DNA from: Saccoglossus kowalevskii
Taxonomy: Eukaryota > Hemichordata > Enteropneusta > Harrimaniidae
Assembly (NCBI RefSeq): GCF_000003605.2
Contig: NW_003156237.1
Location: 177,705-211,514, forward strand
Length of the DNA: 33,810 nt
Direction of reading: 5' to 3'
This document shows, one piece after another, positions 1-9,600 of this stretch; position 1 is the first letter of the stretch; each line of letters opens with the position of its first letter. The position numbers and the translations under genes are program-made. The notes below the pieces were generated by a model, which made no database searches, was not told where the DNA came from, and saw nothing but the letters and a program-made list of their open reading frames with translations.

Positions 1-319
1 CAGGGTACTCGACCGTAATTAGCCAGGGTACTCGACCGTAACTAGCCAGGGTACTCGACTGTAACTAGCCAGGGTACTCAGCTGTAACTAGCCAGGGTAC
101 TCAGCTGTAACTAGCCAGGGTACTCAGCTGTAACTAAGCCAGGGTACTCAGCTGTAACTAGCCAGGGTACTCAGCTGTAACTAGCCAGGGTACTCAGCTG
201 TAACAAGCCAGGGTACTCGACTGTAACTAAGCCAGGGTACTCGACTGTAACTAGCCAGGGTACTCGACTGTAACTAGCCAGGGTATTCGACTTTAACTAG
301 CCAGGGTACTCAACTAATG
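1..319. repeat. 23-bp minisatellite, about 14 copies
   Basis: The sequence cagggtactc recurs at about 1, 24, 47, 70, 93, 116, 140, 163, 186, 209, 233, 256, 279 and 302, a period of 23 bp with occasional 24-bp units. Variants are grouped in blocks: the first copies read tcgaccgtaa, the middle ones tcagctgtaa and the later ones tcgactgtaa. The last unit is degenerate. The array touches the window edge, so its true left end is not visible. It lies in the intron upstream of the first visible sorting nexin exon. Confidence 0.97.
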
Positions 320-527
320 TTATATTGATTTTATTTCTTATATTTGAGCATAAAAATTCTAAGCGTATGCACTACTATTAGAACAAATACAGTATTCGGA
401 TTAACAGCATGCCAATCATGGTTAGCGAGTGACTGGAAGCGAGATATTAGCAGAATGTTAATGAAGAGTGGCTAACCAGTGGAATAGTTATCTGGTATCT
501 TAGCATACATGTTATTTTCTCTTTCAG

Positions 528-697
528 GTGGTTAGAGATACAGGTCAGTGACCTGACAACCCCGACAAAATGGGCGTTTTATATCTCAGAGTTAAGAGAA
601 GCAATATGGAGTAAGAAGAAAACCAAGCCGAGAACAAAAGATGAGAAACATGAAATCAAACAACTTGCTCATCAAAGTCTGTGTGAATTCTTTCCAA
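528..697 (+). CDS. Sorting nexin exon (antepenultimate part of nexin C domain)
   Basis: A polypyrimidine acceptor (ttctctttcag, AG at 526-527) precedes the exon, and the donor gtgagt begins at 698. The exon is 170 bp: one base closing the previous codon, 56 whole codons, and one base of the next. It encodes WLEIQVSDLTTPTKWAFYIS followed by ELREAIWSKKK and ends CEFFP. The only frame that stays open also joins correctly to the next exon. Confidence 0.8.
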
Positions 698-1746
698 GTG
701 AGTACAGATTTGAATGTTCACGCATCATACTTTGGCTTTATAACTGCCTTTTTCTGATTTCATCACAATAACCATTGTCTGCCATTGTTACACTCACTTT
801 TCACTGTTAAGCAATTCTCTTTATTTACTTTTGTTACTATATTTGCTCTATAGATGTCCACAGAAATAAAGAGTTGCATTTATTGTATACTGGGCCATTA
901 ACATGATTTATTACAACCATAAACACACCTATCAAGTGTAAATATAGTACAGACGTTTTAAAACACTGCAACTTGTCATTTACTATACAGCTTCACCATG
1001 ATTGTTCACAGTGAAATAATTTGGATAATATTAAAGAAAATATATTTTTGAAAATTATTTTTTATTTATTGTTCAGGTTTACTTAAAACCATAGTAGGCG
1101 AGGATGAGTACAGATTGTCACTGGAGGATGCTTTACAATCATTACAACATGAAAGAATTAACAGGTAAGGATTCACTTGCAAAACCAGTAACACCTTTTA
1201 ACTGTCTTTATCTTACCGGTTCCAAATATGTTAGGGTATGTTCATTATCTGTCGCCTATCTGCAACATTTTCAAAGGGCAAACTATACCGTAAAATCTTT
1301 ATTAAAAGCCGCATCTCTAATAGAAGCCGCACCCATTCTTTTTGAATAATTGAGACCCAAAAATTCATTATTTCTCATATGTGTAGATGCTCTAATAGAA
1401 GCCGCATCCCCTCTGTTGCATTGTACCATTTTAATAGAAGCCGCAGCTTCTAATACAGATTTTACAGTAATAGTTTTCCTATACTTTTGTCTGGCTACAA
1501 TTTTCTAGACCTGGATTGGTGTTACTCACATAGGCAACACTTATACGTCAAAGGGCACTTAAAATGTGCTTGTCCTGGATGGATGTTGCTTCCATAGGTA
1601 ACTATATAGGTCAAGTAACCATTTTAAGTGTATCATTTTCTTTTTTCAGGAACTTTTTGTTTATTATGCTGGATATTGCCATGGATATGATTGCTCCAGA
1701 AATTAGAACAATGAAATTACAGCATAGTCTACTGGAAAAGAAATAG
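528..1746 (+). CDS. Sorting nexin, 3' end (SNX14-like, C-terminal nexin domain), join 528-697, 1077-1164, 1650-1746
   Basis: These are the last three coding exons of a gene whose 5' part lies left of the window. The joined reading is open for about 117 codons and ends in TAG at 1744-1746. The product has a loop-helix pattern with FYISELREAIW, then SLLKTIVGEDEYRLSLEDAL, then a hydrophobic helix with FLFIMLDIAMDM and a terminal APEI. This matches the nexin C-terminal domain that follows the PX domain in the SNX13/14/19/25 family; the LREAIW...GEDEY...LD pattern looks most like SNX14. These proteins are membrane-anchored endosomal or ER-contact proteins involved in lipid and endosome handling. 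The PX and RGS domains are not in view, so the subfamily assignment is tentative. The gene runs convergently toward the NACHT-WD gene at 4268. Confidence 0.8.
1077..1164 (+). CDS. Sorting nexin exon (penultimate)
   Basis: The acceptor is ttattgttcag (AG 1075-1076) and the donor gtaagg begins at 1165. The 88-bp exon finishes a Ser codon, encodes LLKTIVGEDEYRLSLEDALQ and then SLQHERIN, and leaves AG for the next exon. A 246-bp open frame from 1104 crosses the donor and is read-through, not a separate gene. Confidence 0.8.
1286..1469. mobile_element. MITE with 13-bp terminal inverted repeats, in sorting nexin intron
   Basis: The left end TACCGTAAAATCT (1286-1298) is the inverted complement of the right end AGATTTTACAGTA (1457-1469) with one mismatch. 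The ends carry TA, the usual Tc1/mariner-type target. Inside are four imperfect copies of AGAAGCCGCA (about 1305, 1322, 1398 and 1437). There is no coding capacity. The TIR starts like that of the element at 2005-2219, so the two may belong to one superfamily. Confidence 0.65.
1509..1636. repeat. Degenerate two-copy tandem repeat, about 64 bp each
   Basis: The segment gacctggattggtgttactc (from 1509) through cacttaaaatgtg is followed directly by a diverged copy starting tgtcctggatggatgttgct (from 1572) and ending near ttttaagtgtatc. Both copies share cataggyaac and the gtcaa block. It lies in the last sorting nexin intron, just upstream of the 1650 acceptor. Confidence 0.5.
1650..1746 (+). 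CDS. Sorting nexin terminal coding exon
   Basis: The acceptor is ttcttttttcag (AG 1648-1649). The exon completes the Arg codon left by the previous exon, then encodes NFLFIMLDIAMDMIAPEIRT and MKLQHSLLEKK before TAG. The hydrophobic helix plus a final Pro-Glu and a charged tail is the usual end of the nexin C-terminal domain. Confidence 0.8.
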
Positions 1747-1792
1747 CATTTGACAAATAGAATCCACAATACAATGTCACTTTATACCGGTC

Positions 1793-1798
1793 AATAAA
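1793..1798 (+). terminator. Polyadenylation signal of the sorting nexin gene
   Basis: A canonical AATAAA lies 47 bp after the stop codon of the + strand gene; a second AATAAA occurs near 1886. No other + strand gene is nearby to use them. Confidence 0.6.
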
Positions 1799-2004
1799 TC
1801 AGACTCCAGAACTATTGTTATATATTTATTCATATTCTTGTTATCATTGACACAGCTTTTTATTTTGATTAAATCAAGCAAATAATAAACCATGTAGTGC
1901 GAAATACATGTTACAAGAATATATTCTTTTTATTTTATTTCCTGTAGCAGTGAAATTAGATGTCCTATTGCTTCCTTAACCAAACTTACATTATTCAATC
2001 TAAA

Positions 2005-2219
2005 TACTGTAGAATACTTTATTTTTGTGTATGGAATTTATTTTCGCTATTTTCGCTTAAGGGATAATTCCGTGAAAATAAAATCCAGCGAATATGCTTT
2101 TTTTCCTATATTTCACATTAAATTCATTAAAAAATCAGTGAAAATAAATTCCATATCAAATGCCCAAAAAGCCTTTTCAGCGAAAATTAATTCCAGCGAA
2201 AATGAAGTATTTTACAGTA
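2005..2219. mobile_element. MITE with about 22-bp terminal inverted repeats, TA flanks
   Basis: Left end ATACTGTAGAATACTTTATT and the inverted right end ATACTGTAAAATACTTCATT match at 18 of 20 bases, and the match extends slightly further. The interior is built from repeated, alternately oriented attttcgc / gcgaaaat and aattcc motifs, which give subterminal palindromes. TA dinucleotides flank the core, as expected for a Tc1/mariner-type insertion. There is no coding capacity. Confidence 0.75.
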
Positions 2220-2931
2220 TCTTTACATATCAAGTAATTTTTGTCGCTATAAATGTGTCTTTCAAAAATGAAAATATTTACAATATTTAAAATATTATCT
2301 TTAATATATATTATATCATTGTGTCACAAATACATTATTGCGATTGGACTAAGAACAAATAAAAATGATCACACAACAAATTTTATTAAAATTAAACATT
2401 TTGTTTCACATGCAATAGTATTGTAGAGTTTGTATTTCAGGGGCTTGATATTCTGCCAATCCTCGGGGGGGGGGGGAGCTACATCACAAGACGTTCCACA
2501 TTGCTAAGACGTGTACCACTGTACCACGTATTTCTACGGGCTCTGCCCATGCTGCTGAGGAATGCGGAACGCCGAGCGAAGAGCCGGTGGAAATTCGAGA
2601 AAACAATAGAAACTCAACTTTGAAGTAATCCTGAAAATCAAATTTATACGAGTTACACAGGGGTAGTCTTGTAACAGTGTTAAGGGGAGTCTCAACAACC
2701 ATCAATGTTTTTACAGTGATGGTTGCCATGTCCACCCCGAGAATACGCAAAGACTGTAAAGTACAGTCCAAAGTAACATTTAGTTGTGTTAAAACTACCA
2801 TGAATCTAAAATGTGCAGAATAATCTGTTTAAATATGTATTATATTTGAAATAGTTTTACTTATAGCAGTAAAAAGTAATTTGAAATGATTGGTGACAAT
2901 GATAATCTCTTTTAAAGTTGTGTGCAGGGAG

Positions 2932-3136
2932 TTAACCTTTTCACCACCAGATTTTTTTTGTATATTTCTGGACATAATTTTAGAACCAACATACAAAATT
3001 TGAGTCAATTTTCATTTTTGACACAAAAAATTTGACTAGTTTTGTTCCAATCTTCTGGAGGGAAAGTGCAGACTATGCACAGGACTATTTTGTGATTTTT
3101 TGACGAAAATAGGGAACTGGTGGTGAAAAGGTTTAA
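2932..3136. mobile_element. piggyBac-like MITE flanked by TTAA
   Basis: TTAA at 2932-2935 is followed by CCTTTTCACCACCAG. The right side reads CTGGTGGTGAAAAGG, one T, then TTAA at 3133-3136. The 15-bp inverted repeats are perfect apart from that one extra base. TTAA target duplications and CC-initial termini are typical of the piggyBac superfamily. The roughly 197-bp interior is non-coding. Confidence 0.7.
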
Positions 3137-4267
3137 GCTGTATGCTGATATTAATTTCAATGAAGTCTATATGCCAAATCTGGTTGAATCAGACATACAC
3201 GTGTGTATGCTTATCACGTGTTCATGAGGTAGTTCATGTACACTAAGCAAATATTGCAACAAATTATATAAATATATTCATTTTATCTTTAATCTCAATA
3301 ATCCAAACATCTGTGATTGACATAAATTTATTTGATTAATTGATAGTTAAAATCTGATGATGCAATTACTATTAGTATTTTATGGACTCAATTAACACAA
3401 TACAAATTTTAGGTTCAATTGTAGAAGGAAATATTTATTATTGCTTTATATCGGTTGTTTTGGTGATATAAGCCCTACCATACTCACTCATTATACCATC
3501 TACTGTAGTCTGTTTCAAATTATTTTGTGTGTTTTAAAAGAAATCTTCATCATTTTAAACCTTTCATAATGTGCCACAGTCTGCATTCTAAAATGTTTTA
3601 CAATGTAAAATTCTAGATTATTTTACAATGTAAAATTATTATTATATTTAATTTAATTTATTATTATATTATTGCATTGCATTTTATTGGCTTTTAAGAC
3701 ATGTGGACTGGCATAAATAACACTTCTAACACACTTTGCCATTCACGAAACATATGTTAATGGCCATTCAGTTTGTTGCTATTTTATTTACTCTAACCTG
3801 GTTCTTTAAACTGGAAAGTTCTGTTTTTCTTTATTTTGTGTTACTTCATATCAGTTGCTTGTTTTACTAAAAACTTGTATCACTGTTTATTGTAATTTTA
3901 GTAGGAACATCAATTTTGTATGCCTGATCTAAACATTATAATTATACCTTGTTGCCATCAGTTATACCCAGTCATTATTACAAAACCTTTCAGGAAATAC
4001 TATAATTGTTCAAATAATTCATTTTCATTGCATGAACATGCAATAAATAAATTAATGTATGATACATACAATAGTGAAAAAGTCTGTTATGATTACTAAT
4101 CTGTTAAAACTAAATATTATAAGAACAATGAATTTCCCATAGTCATATTGATTGTCTGTGAGACATAGTGGAGCTCACATACCGACTGTGCTGTCCATTG
4201 TGGGATGTTTGATGTGTCAGGATGCTGATATCTGAAAGTTGTGGTTATTGGTGGCAGAGACATGTTC

Positions 4268-6618
4268 TCACAAAACACTGCATGACACTGACCTCCCTGG
4301 GGATGGCTGTACAGGTGGTCGATAACTTTGTTGAATTTTATGTTTAGCTGGATCTGTGTGTTTTGGCGGTGTGTTTTTCACTGACTCGGGTTGCAGGGGT
4401 ACTGGAGTGGAGGGTTTTGCTTGACGTTGCTCCACCTGACTTTCAACTTTAGCAGGTTCTTGTGGTTGCTCTGTAGTTGGCGCAGAAGGCACCTCATCTT
4501 CTGGTACTTGGTCTGCTACACCATTTTGTGTTACGGGAGATGGTGAAGACTCCTGTGCAAAGTCTTCTTTCGGGGGTTCTGGTGATTGTTCCCTAACAAC
4601 ATTTTCATCTTCCACAGTTTTGGAAACAGAAGGCTCAGAAGACTCTTCATCTACATCCTCTGTTGGGGTTTCTGATGATTGTTCTTCTAGAACAACGTTG
4701 TCGTTCACTGTGGGTGTTGGAGACTGTTGTGTTGGTGTTGAAACATCCCTCTGTTCTGTGTCATTCATTTCGTTTGACTGAATAATTTCTTCAGACTTGG
4801 ATTCCTCCACTTCTTTCTGCTCACACTGTGACTGTATATTTTGTACTTTGAAGAACATTACTCTCTCATCTGCTGTAGTTACAACAACTCTGTTAGTCTG
4901 TGGCAGAATGAACATTGTACTAATTAAAGAGTATCCCATAATATTCACCAGGTGCTCCCCAGATTTGGCATTCCATACTTTAAAAAATATTTCTGTTGAT
5001 GATGTCAGGATGAATTGGTCATCACCTGTTATTTTTGCATTCATCACTGTATTTGTATGACCCTTTAATACATGGATCTGTTCTAGAGACGAAACATCCC
5101 AGACCTTTGCTGTTTGATCGCTCGAAGCTGTGACAAAGAAACTATCATCAAATGACATTGTTATATCCGTGAAAATCTTCTCTTCATGCTCATGTCCGTT
5201 TCTCAGTTGACTTTCATGGGCTTTAGTTTCGCGAATATTGTTACCAGATTGAACTTCAAACATCTTAATTATTCCATTGCCATAACCAGTAACCAATATT
5301 TTCTCATCAGATGTCATGGCCCCACAAATCATAAAATCATTTGCATCATTGGGATTATAGTTATGGTTGTATATATCTTCTGCTGTGTTTAGATCCACCA
5401 TTGTCAGATGATTGTTGCACAGTAAGAGCATTCTCTGGTCTGTCAGTAATATAATATTACCTACCCCACTGTGTGGTTTGTACTTTTTCAATGTCTCTCC
5501 ATTGTCAATGTTATATAGGACAATTTCATCGATTTGTCTGCTCCCAGCAAGTAGAAGGCCAACACTGTTATTATTTGAAATCAGTAAACCATTACATGGT
5601 ACGTCTACCTGTGTTGATTTGTCTGTCAATGGTTCCAAAGTTTCAGAGTTGTATTCTGTCAAGTCATGACCACCTAATGAAAGCAATCTGTTCCCATTTA
5701 CAGTAGCCGCTATTCCGATACCTTTTGCATGCCCCACACTTTCACGAGATGAAATCAGCTGCCCTTCTGTTACATCATATAAAGAGATATTGCAACCATG
5801 ATTATCAAGTATGGCAACTCGTTTTTCTTCGTCAAGAGACACAACTCGGTTGACAATTTGCCGGAAATGTGGTTTTCTCTCCGCAAAGGTTTCACTTTCT
5901 TCTAGATTAAAATCTTCTTTCAAATTTCTGATAGATTTAGCGGTTTGTGCAAAACTTCTAATATTCCAAATTTTGATGCTCTTGTCAGATGACCCAGTGA
6001 TGGCGAATGTTGCTGGAGAATCATTTACAAAAACCATTGTATTAACTATGTTATTGTGTGAAAGATTACCCAAGGGTGTACATGTAATGCACATTAAGGG
6101 GTTATCACTCTGGTCCAGCTTCCAAACTATGCCTTTCTCAAATTTATCATGTCTTGTGATTATGGTTTCCCAACCATTCGTGTGATACAACTGCTTGATG
6201 CTCCCACCATGACCACCAGGGAATAGCACGTGTCGTACTATTTCATTGTCATCAGTATTGAAAACAAAAGCAGTCTCCACGTGACCATCATTTTTAAATA
6301 ATACATGTTTATGATTGTCCAGAAACTTTACAATACCAGCATTGTCGACTTCAACTTTACCCAGGTAAGTGAATTCACCATTACTGACATCTAATATACC
6401 TGGTCGGTCAAAATGAAATGCAATATAGCGACCATTTTTTGACGTGGACAGTTGCTTACACGGATTATGACGAGGGATGACTTTATCTCTTATTTCATGG
6501 ATGGACTGCCCGGTGAGTAGGTCCCAAATCTTAATACAGGGGTCCTGCTTATCACCACACGTGACCACTAGGTAGCATCCCTCAGAAGATCGTCCGACAG
6601 CAATGTCATTAATGTAAT
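4268..6618 (-). CDS. NWD1-like: Gene A exon 6: WD40 array, S/T/P/E-rich tail, CaaX-like end
   Basis: The acceptor is ttctaactcag (- strand), with the first codon shared with exon 5. The exon encodes residues 1,077-1,858. WD-type strands are plain: KIWDLLTGQ, KIWNIRS, AKVWDVSSLE, FKVWNAKSGE. The family-specific block AFHFDRPGILDVSNGEFTYL is conserved in all four arrays of the window. After about residue 1,677 the sequence becomes a 182-residue tail rich in Ser, Thr, Pro and Glu with many acidic residues, likely disordered. It ends ...SVSCSVL followed by TGA, a C-terminal CaaX-like box (Cys1855). The stop is at 4268-4270. Confidence 0.88.
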
Positions 6619-9600
6619 CTGAGTTAGAAAAGTGAAGCAAAGTAATATTATTAAACAATAATGACACCCACAATATTTGTTTAATTCTAATGGTAGTGAT
6701 TTATAACAAATTTAATGAATTCTCTGTAGCAGGTCATCAAATGTGGAGAAGGGTCTAAAGCAAGATATTGTGTGAGACAAAGCCAGCAAACATTCTTGCA
6801 TCTAGACCCTTCTGTGATTCCAATATGACACTGTAGGGAATTCATTATTGATGCAAAACATCACCACCAACAGAAATTTAATTTTTTACTGAAATGAATT
6901 CACTTGTAAATAGACGTTTACATTATTGTATGATATGTTGTCATGAAAAAGGCATGACGTCATGAAAAACCTGTAATTCAGATACATGTCATCTATAACT
7001 GTTTGCTACATTATTGACAAAATTAGTTGCATATATAATGAATAATCTCAAAAGAAATTTTTGAAAATGCTATTTGCTATGTTACCTGCATGGGCTTCAA
7101 CTCTAGAATATAATTTCTGTCCATCTTCTAAGCTCCAAACCATAAAATAATGCCCACTCTTTTGAATATTGTTGTCCAATTGATCAGTGTACATTGCACT
7201 CACTGCATACTTCGAATCTGATGTGAATGTCATGTCACATTTACTGTTTCCCGTGTGACCTTCAAGTGTAAGGAAATGTTCGCCAGACTCAATATTCCAG
7301 ACGTTAATCTCATCACTAGTATCACTGTTTTTTTCTGAAATTATTTTATAAGAATACATAGTTAGCCATGTGAAGTGCCAGGAGGTATATACATTCACAT
7401 CATACACATACCAAATTTGGCGTATAAGCTTATTGATCATATCTTTTACATGTAATGAATTCGTTAGTAAATACATACTTAAAGTGAATATGAAAATGGT
7501 ACAATGAATTGCTAAATACAATTATGTACACAACCATTTTAAGTATATTATCCACCTGATCAAGATAACACAAATGGTAAATGTTAATGATAGTTTTTTT
7601 ATCATGATAACCCCTAAAAAACTTACTTGATGTGTAGCAATACGTTACTGTCATCAGGTTATTAGGAGCTATCCCAACATTGGCGATTGGTGATTCATGA
7701 TGGCCTTCTAGTCGATGTAGCAAACTGCTACCTTCTATTTCCCATACAATTGCTGTCTTGTCCTTTGAACCACTGACAATGTACATGTTGTCTGATGTAA
7801 CTGCCAAAGATGTAACTTCGTCTGTGTGTCCCAGCAGCTGGGTGCGAAGTGGGCCACCAGGTGGTGGGTAACACTGATTGTATGGGATGAGTGGGAGTTC
7901 CACAGACTCTGCTTGTTCCGCATCAGAAACCAATTGATGTAGAAACGTTTCCTTAGAATCTTTCAATCTACCAATAAGTTCAACTTTGAGATTATCAGGA
8001 TGTTCACGTATATTAGAAGCACCTAATCTCAGAGTATCACTGGTCAATGCGATTTCATCATCATCTTCGTACTTTGCAAGCGCCATAGTAAAATCTTGTA
8101 ACACTTCACCAAGAGACATGCCTCTCAATTTTGCCGATATAAACTGAAAGTTACATAGAGTATATTCCTTGAGAAGATCTGGATTTCTTGCATGAATAAG
8201 GTGGTAAGGGAGTTGTTCCAATTTACGAATGTTGAATTTTCCAGTTTCAAACTCGAGGGGCTGTGTAGAGACCATTCTGTCAGCTTCATCTTGTTTTTCA
8301 GTTTTGTTGAACTTCTTCATTTGTTCATCTGTGTATTCAAACGTTTTTTTCTTCCCACCACTCCATTTACCAATAAAGTACTCTGCGCAGAGCATATGCA
8401 ACTGTGTCACAAATTCAGAGTCGTGTAGATACCTTTCAGCTGCTACTTCAATAAACTGTCGATGATACCAGTATATAACGCGAGACCCTTCTGATTCTCT
8501 TTCTACCAGATAATCATTAATTTCAGCTCGAATACGTGTCCACAGCAGTTGTGGTATTCTCCGTGTTGGTGGTAACCAGTAAGCATACACATCTTGTAAG
8601 ACTTCATCATCCAGTGACAGTAAGTCTTCCAATTCAGCTTCTCCGATACCATTCTGTGAAATGGTCATGTAACTCAATGCATGGGAAACCAATACTTTGC
8701 CGTGATATTCTTCAAGGCGATCAAATATAATTGAAATCATGTCCTTAACTGATGGTTGTACATTGATGTTATCAGTTGATAAATACGATTGCCAGCTAGA
8801 TGCTTGGTTGAATAGCAACTTTAAGAAAAGTGGTAAACTACATTGTTGAATGGCATTAGATACTATCTGCTGCTGACCATCTGTATTTACTCTGTTAATT
8901 GACTTTAGCCATGACTGCATTATAAAAGTACTGTCATCAATAGAAAGTTTATTGACTTCTTGGTATCTTGTTTCTTCTGGTAGAATGGTCTTCAAAGTTT
9001 TAAGTATGCTGTGTTCCTCTGGTAGGGTTGATACGACCATAGCAACATGAGCTGGTAAGCGTCGTGGTAACCAAGCCATCCTATGTGCTCCTTCAACTGA
9101 TGAAAGCTGATCCAGAGAATCCAGAAAGATTACCAATGGCTTACTTTGTGTTGCGTATTGTAGGAGCTTTGGAAACAACTGAACCAGCTGAAAATATCCA
9201 TCTGGAATTTCTTGGGTTGTGTCGCCATATATACAAAGTATATGCTTGCATAAAGACTTCAATAATTGCCGTATACCAGTACTGGCCGGTGTTGTGCCCA
9301 GGAATCTTACTATTGATGCTGTATTATTGGTAACACACCACTCCGAGCCCGCTAGATAGGCTGCTTTAGCAATCACTGAAGTTTTACCACTACCAGACTC
9401 ACCATGTACAATTAAAGGAAATCCTTTCATAGAATTCTCGACGCATTCCCCTAAATAATCTTTGATGCAAGATAACAAATCTTCCCTCCCGTGAAAAGAT
9501 TGACATTTCGAGTCACAAAAAGTTAGATGCTGCAAAATCTCTTCATACACGGGGTGGTTACTGAGGTTGTTTTTGTCATCTTCCACGGCACGATCAATCA

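Larger units (their letters stand above)
1747..4267. other. Convergent intergenic region, no gene seen
   Basis: This AT-rich DNA lies between two converging genes. It contains the sorting nexin poly(A) signals, two MITEs (2005-2219 and 2932-3136), a run of 12 G (2465-2476), a pair of palindromic tttacaatgtaaa motifs near 3600-3635, and presumably the 3' UTR of gene A (a - strand AATAAA lies at 3886-3891, about 380 bp past its stop). The 105-codon - strand open frame at 2484-2801 resembles nothing I recognise and lacks splice or gene context. Confidence 0.6.

Noticed and set aside
2484-2801. 105-codon - strand open frame
   Set aside because: No recognisable family, no splice partners, and it lies in repeat-bearing convergent intergenic DNA.
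4797-6185. Many + strand open frames across gene A exon 6, and similar ones across gene B
   Set aside because: They are antisense shadows of well-supported WD40 coding exons.
7430-7626. Continuation of the gene A exon 4 open frame to 7430
   Set aside because: It lies beyond a consensus GTAAGT donor, lacks homology to gene B, and would omit the homologous short WD exon.
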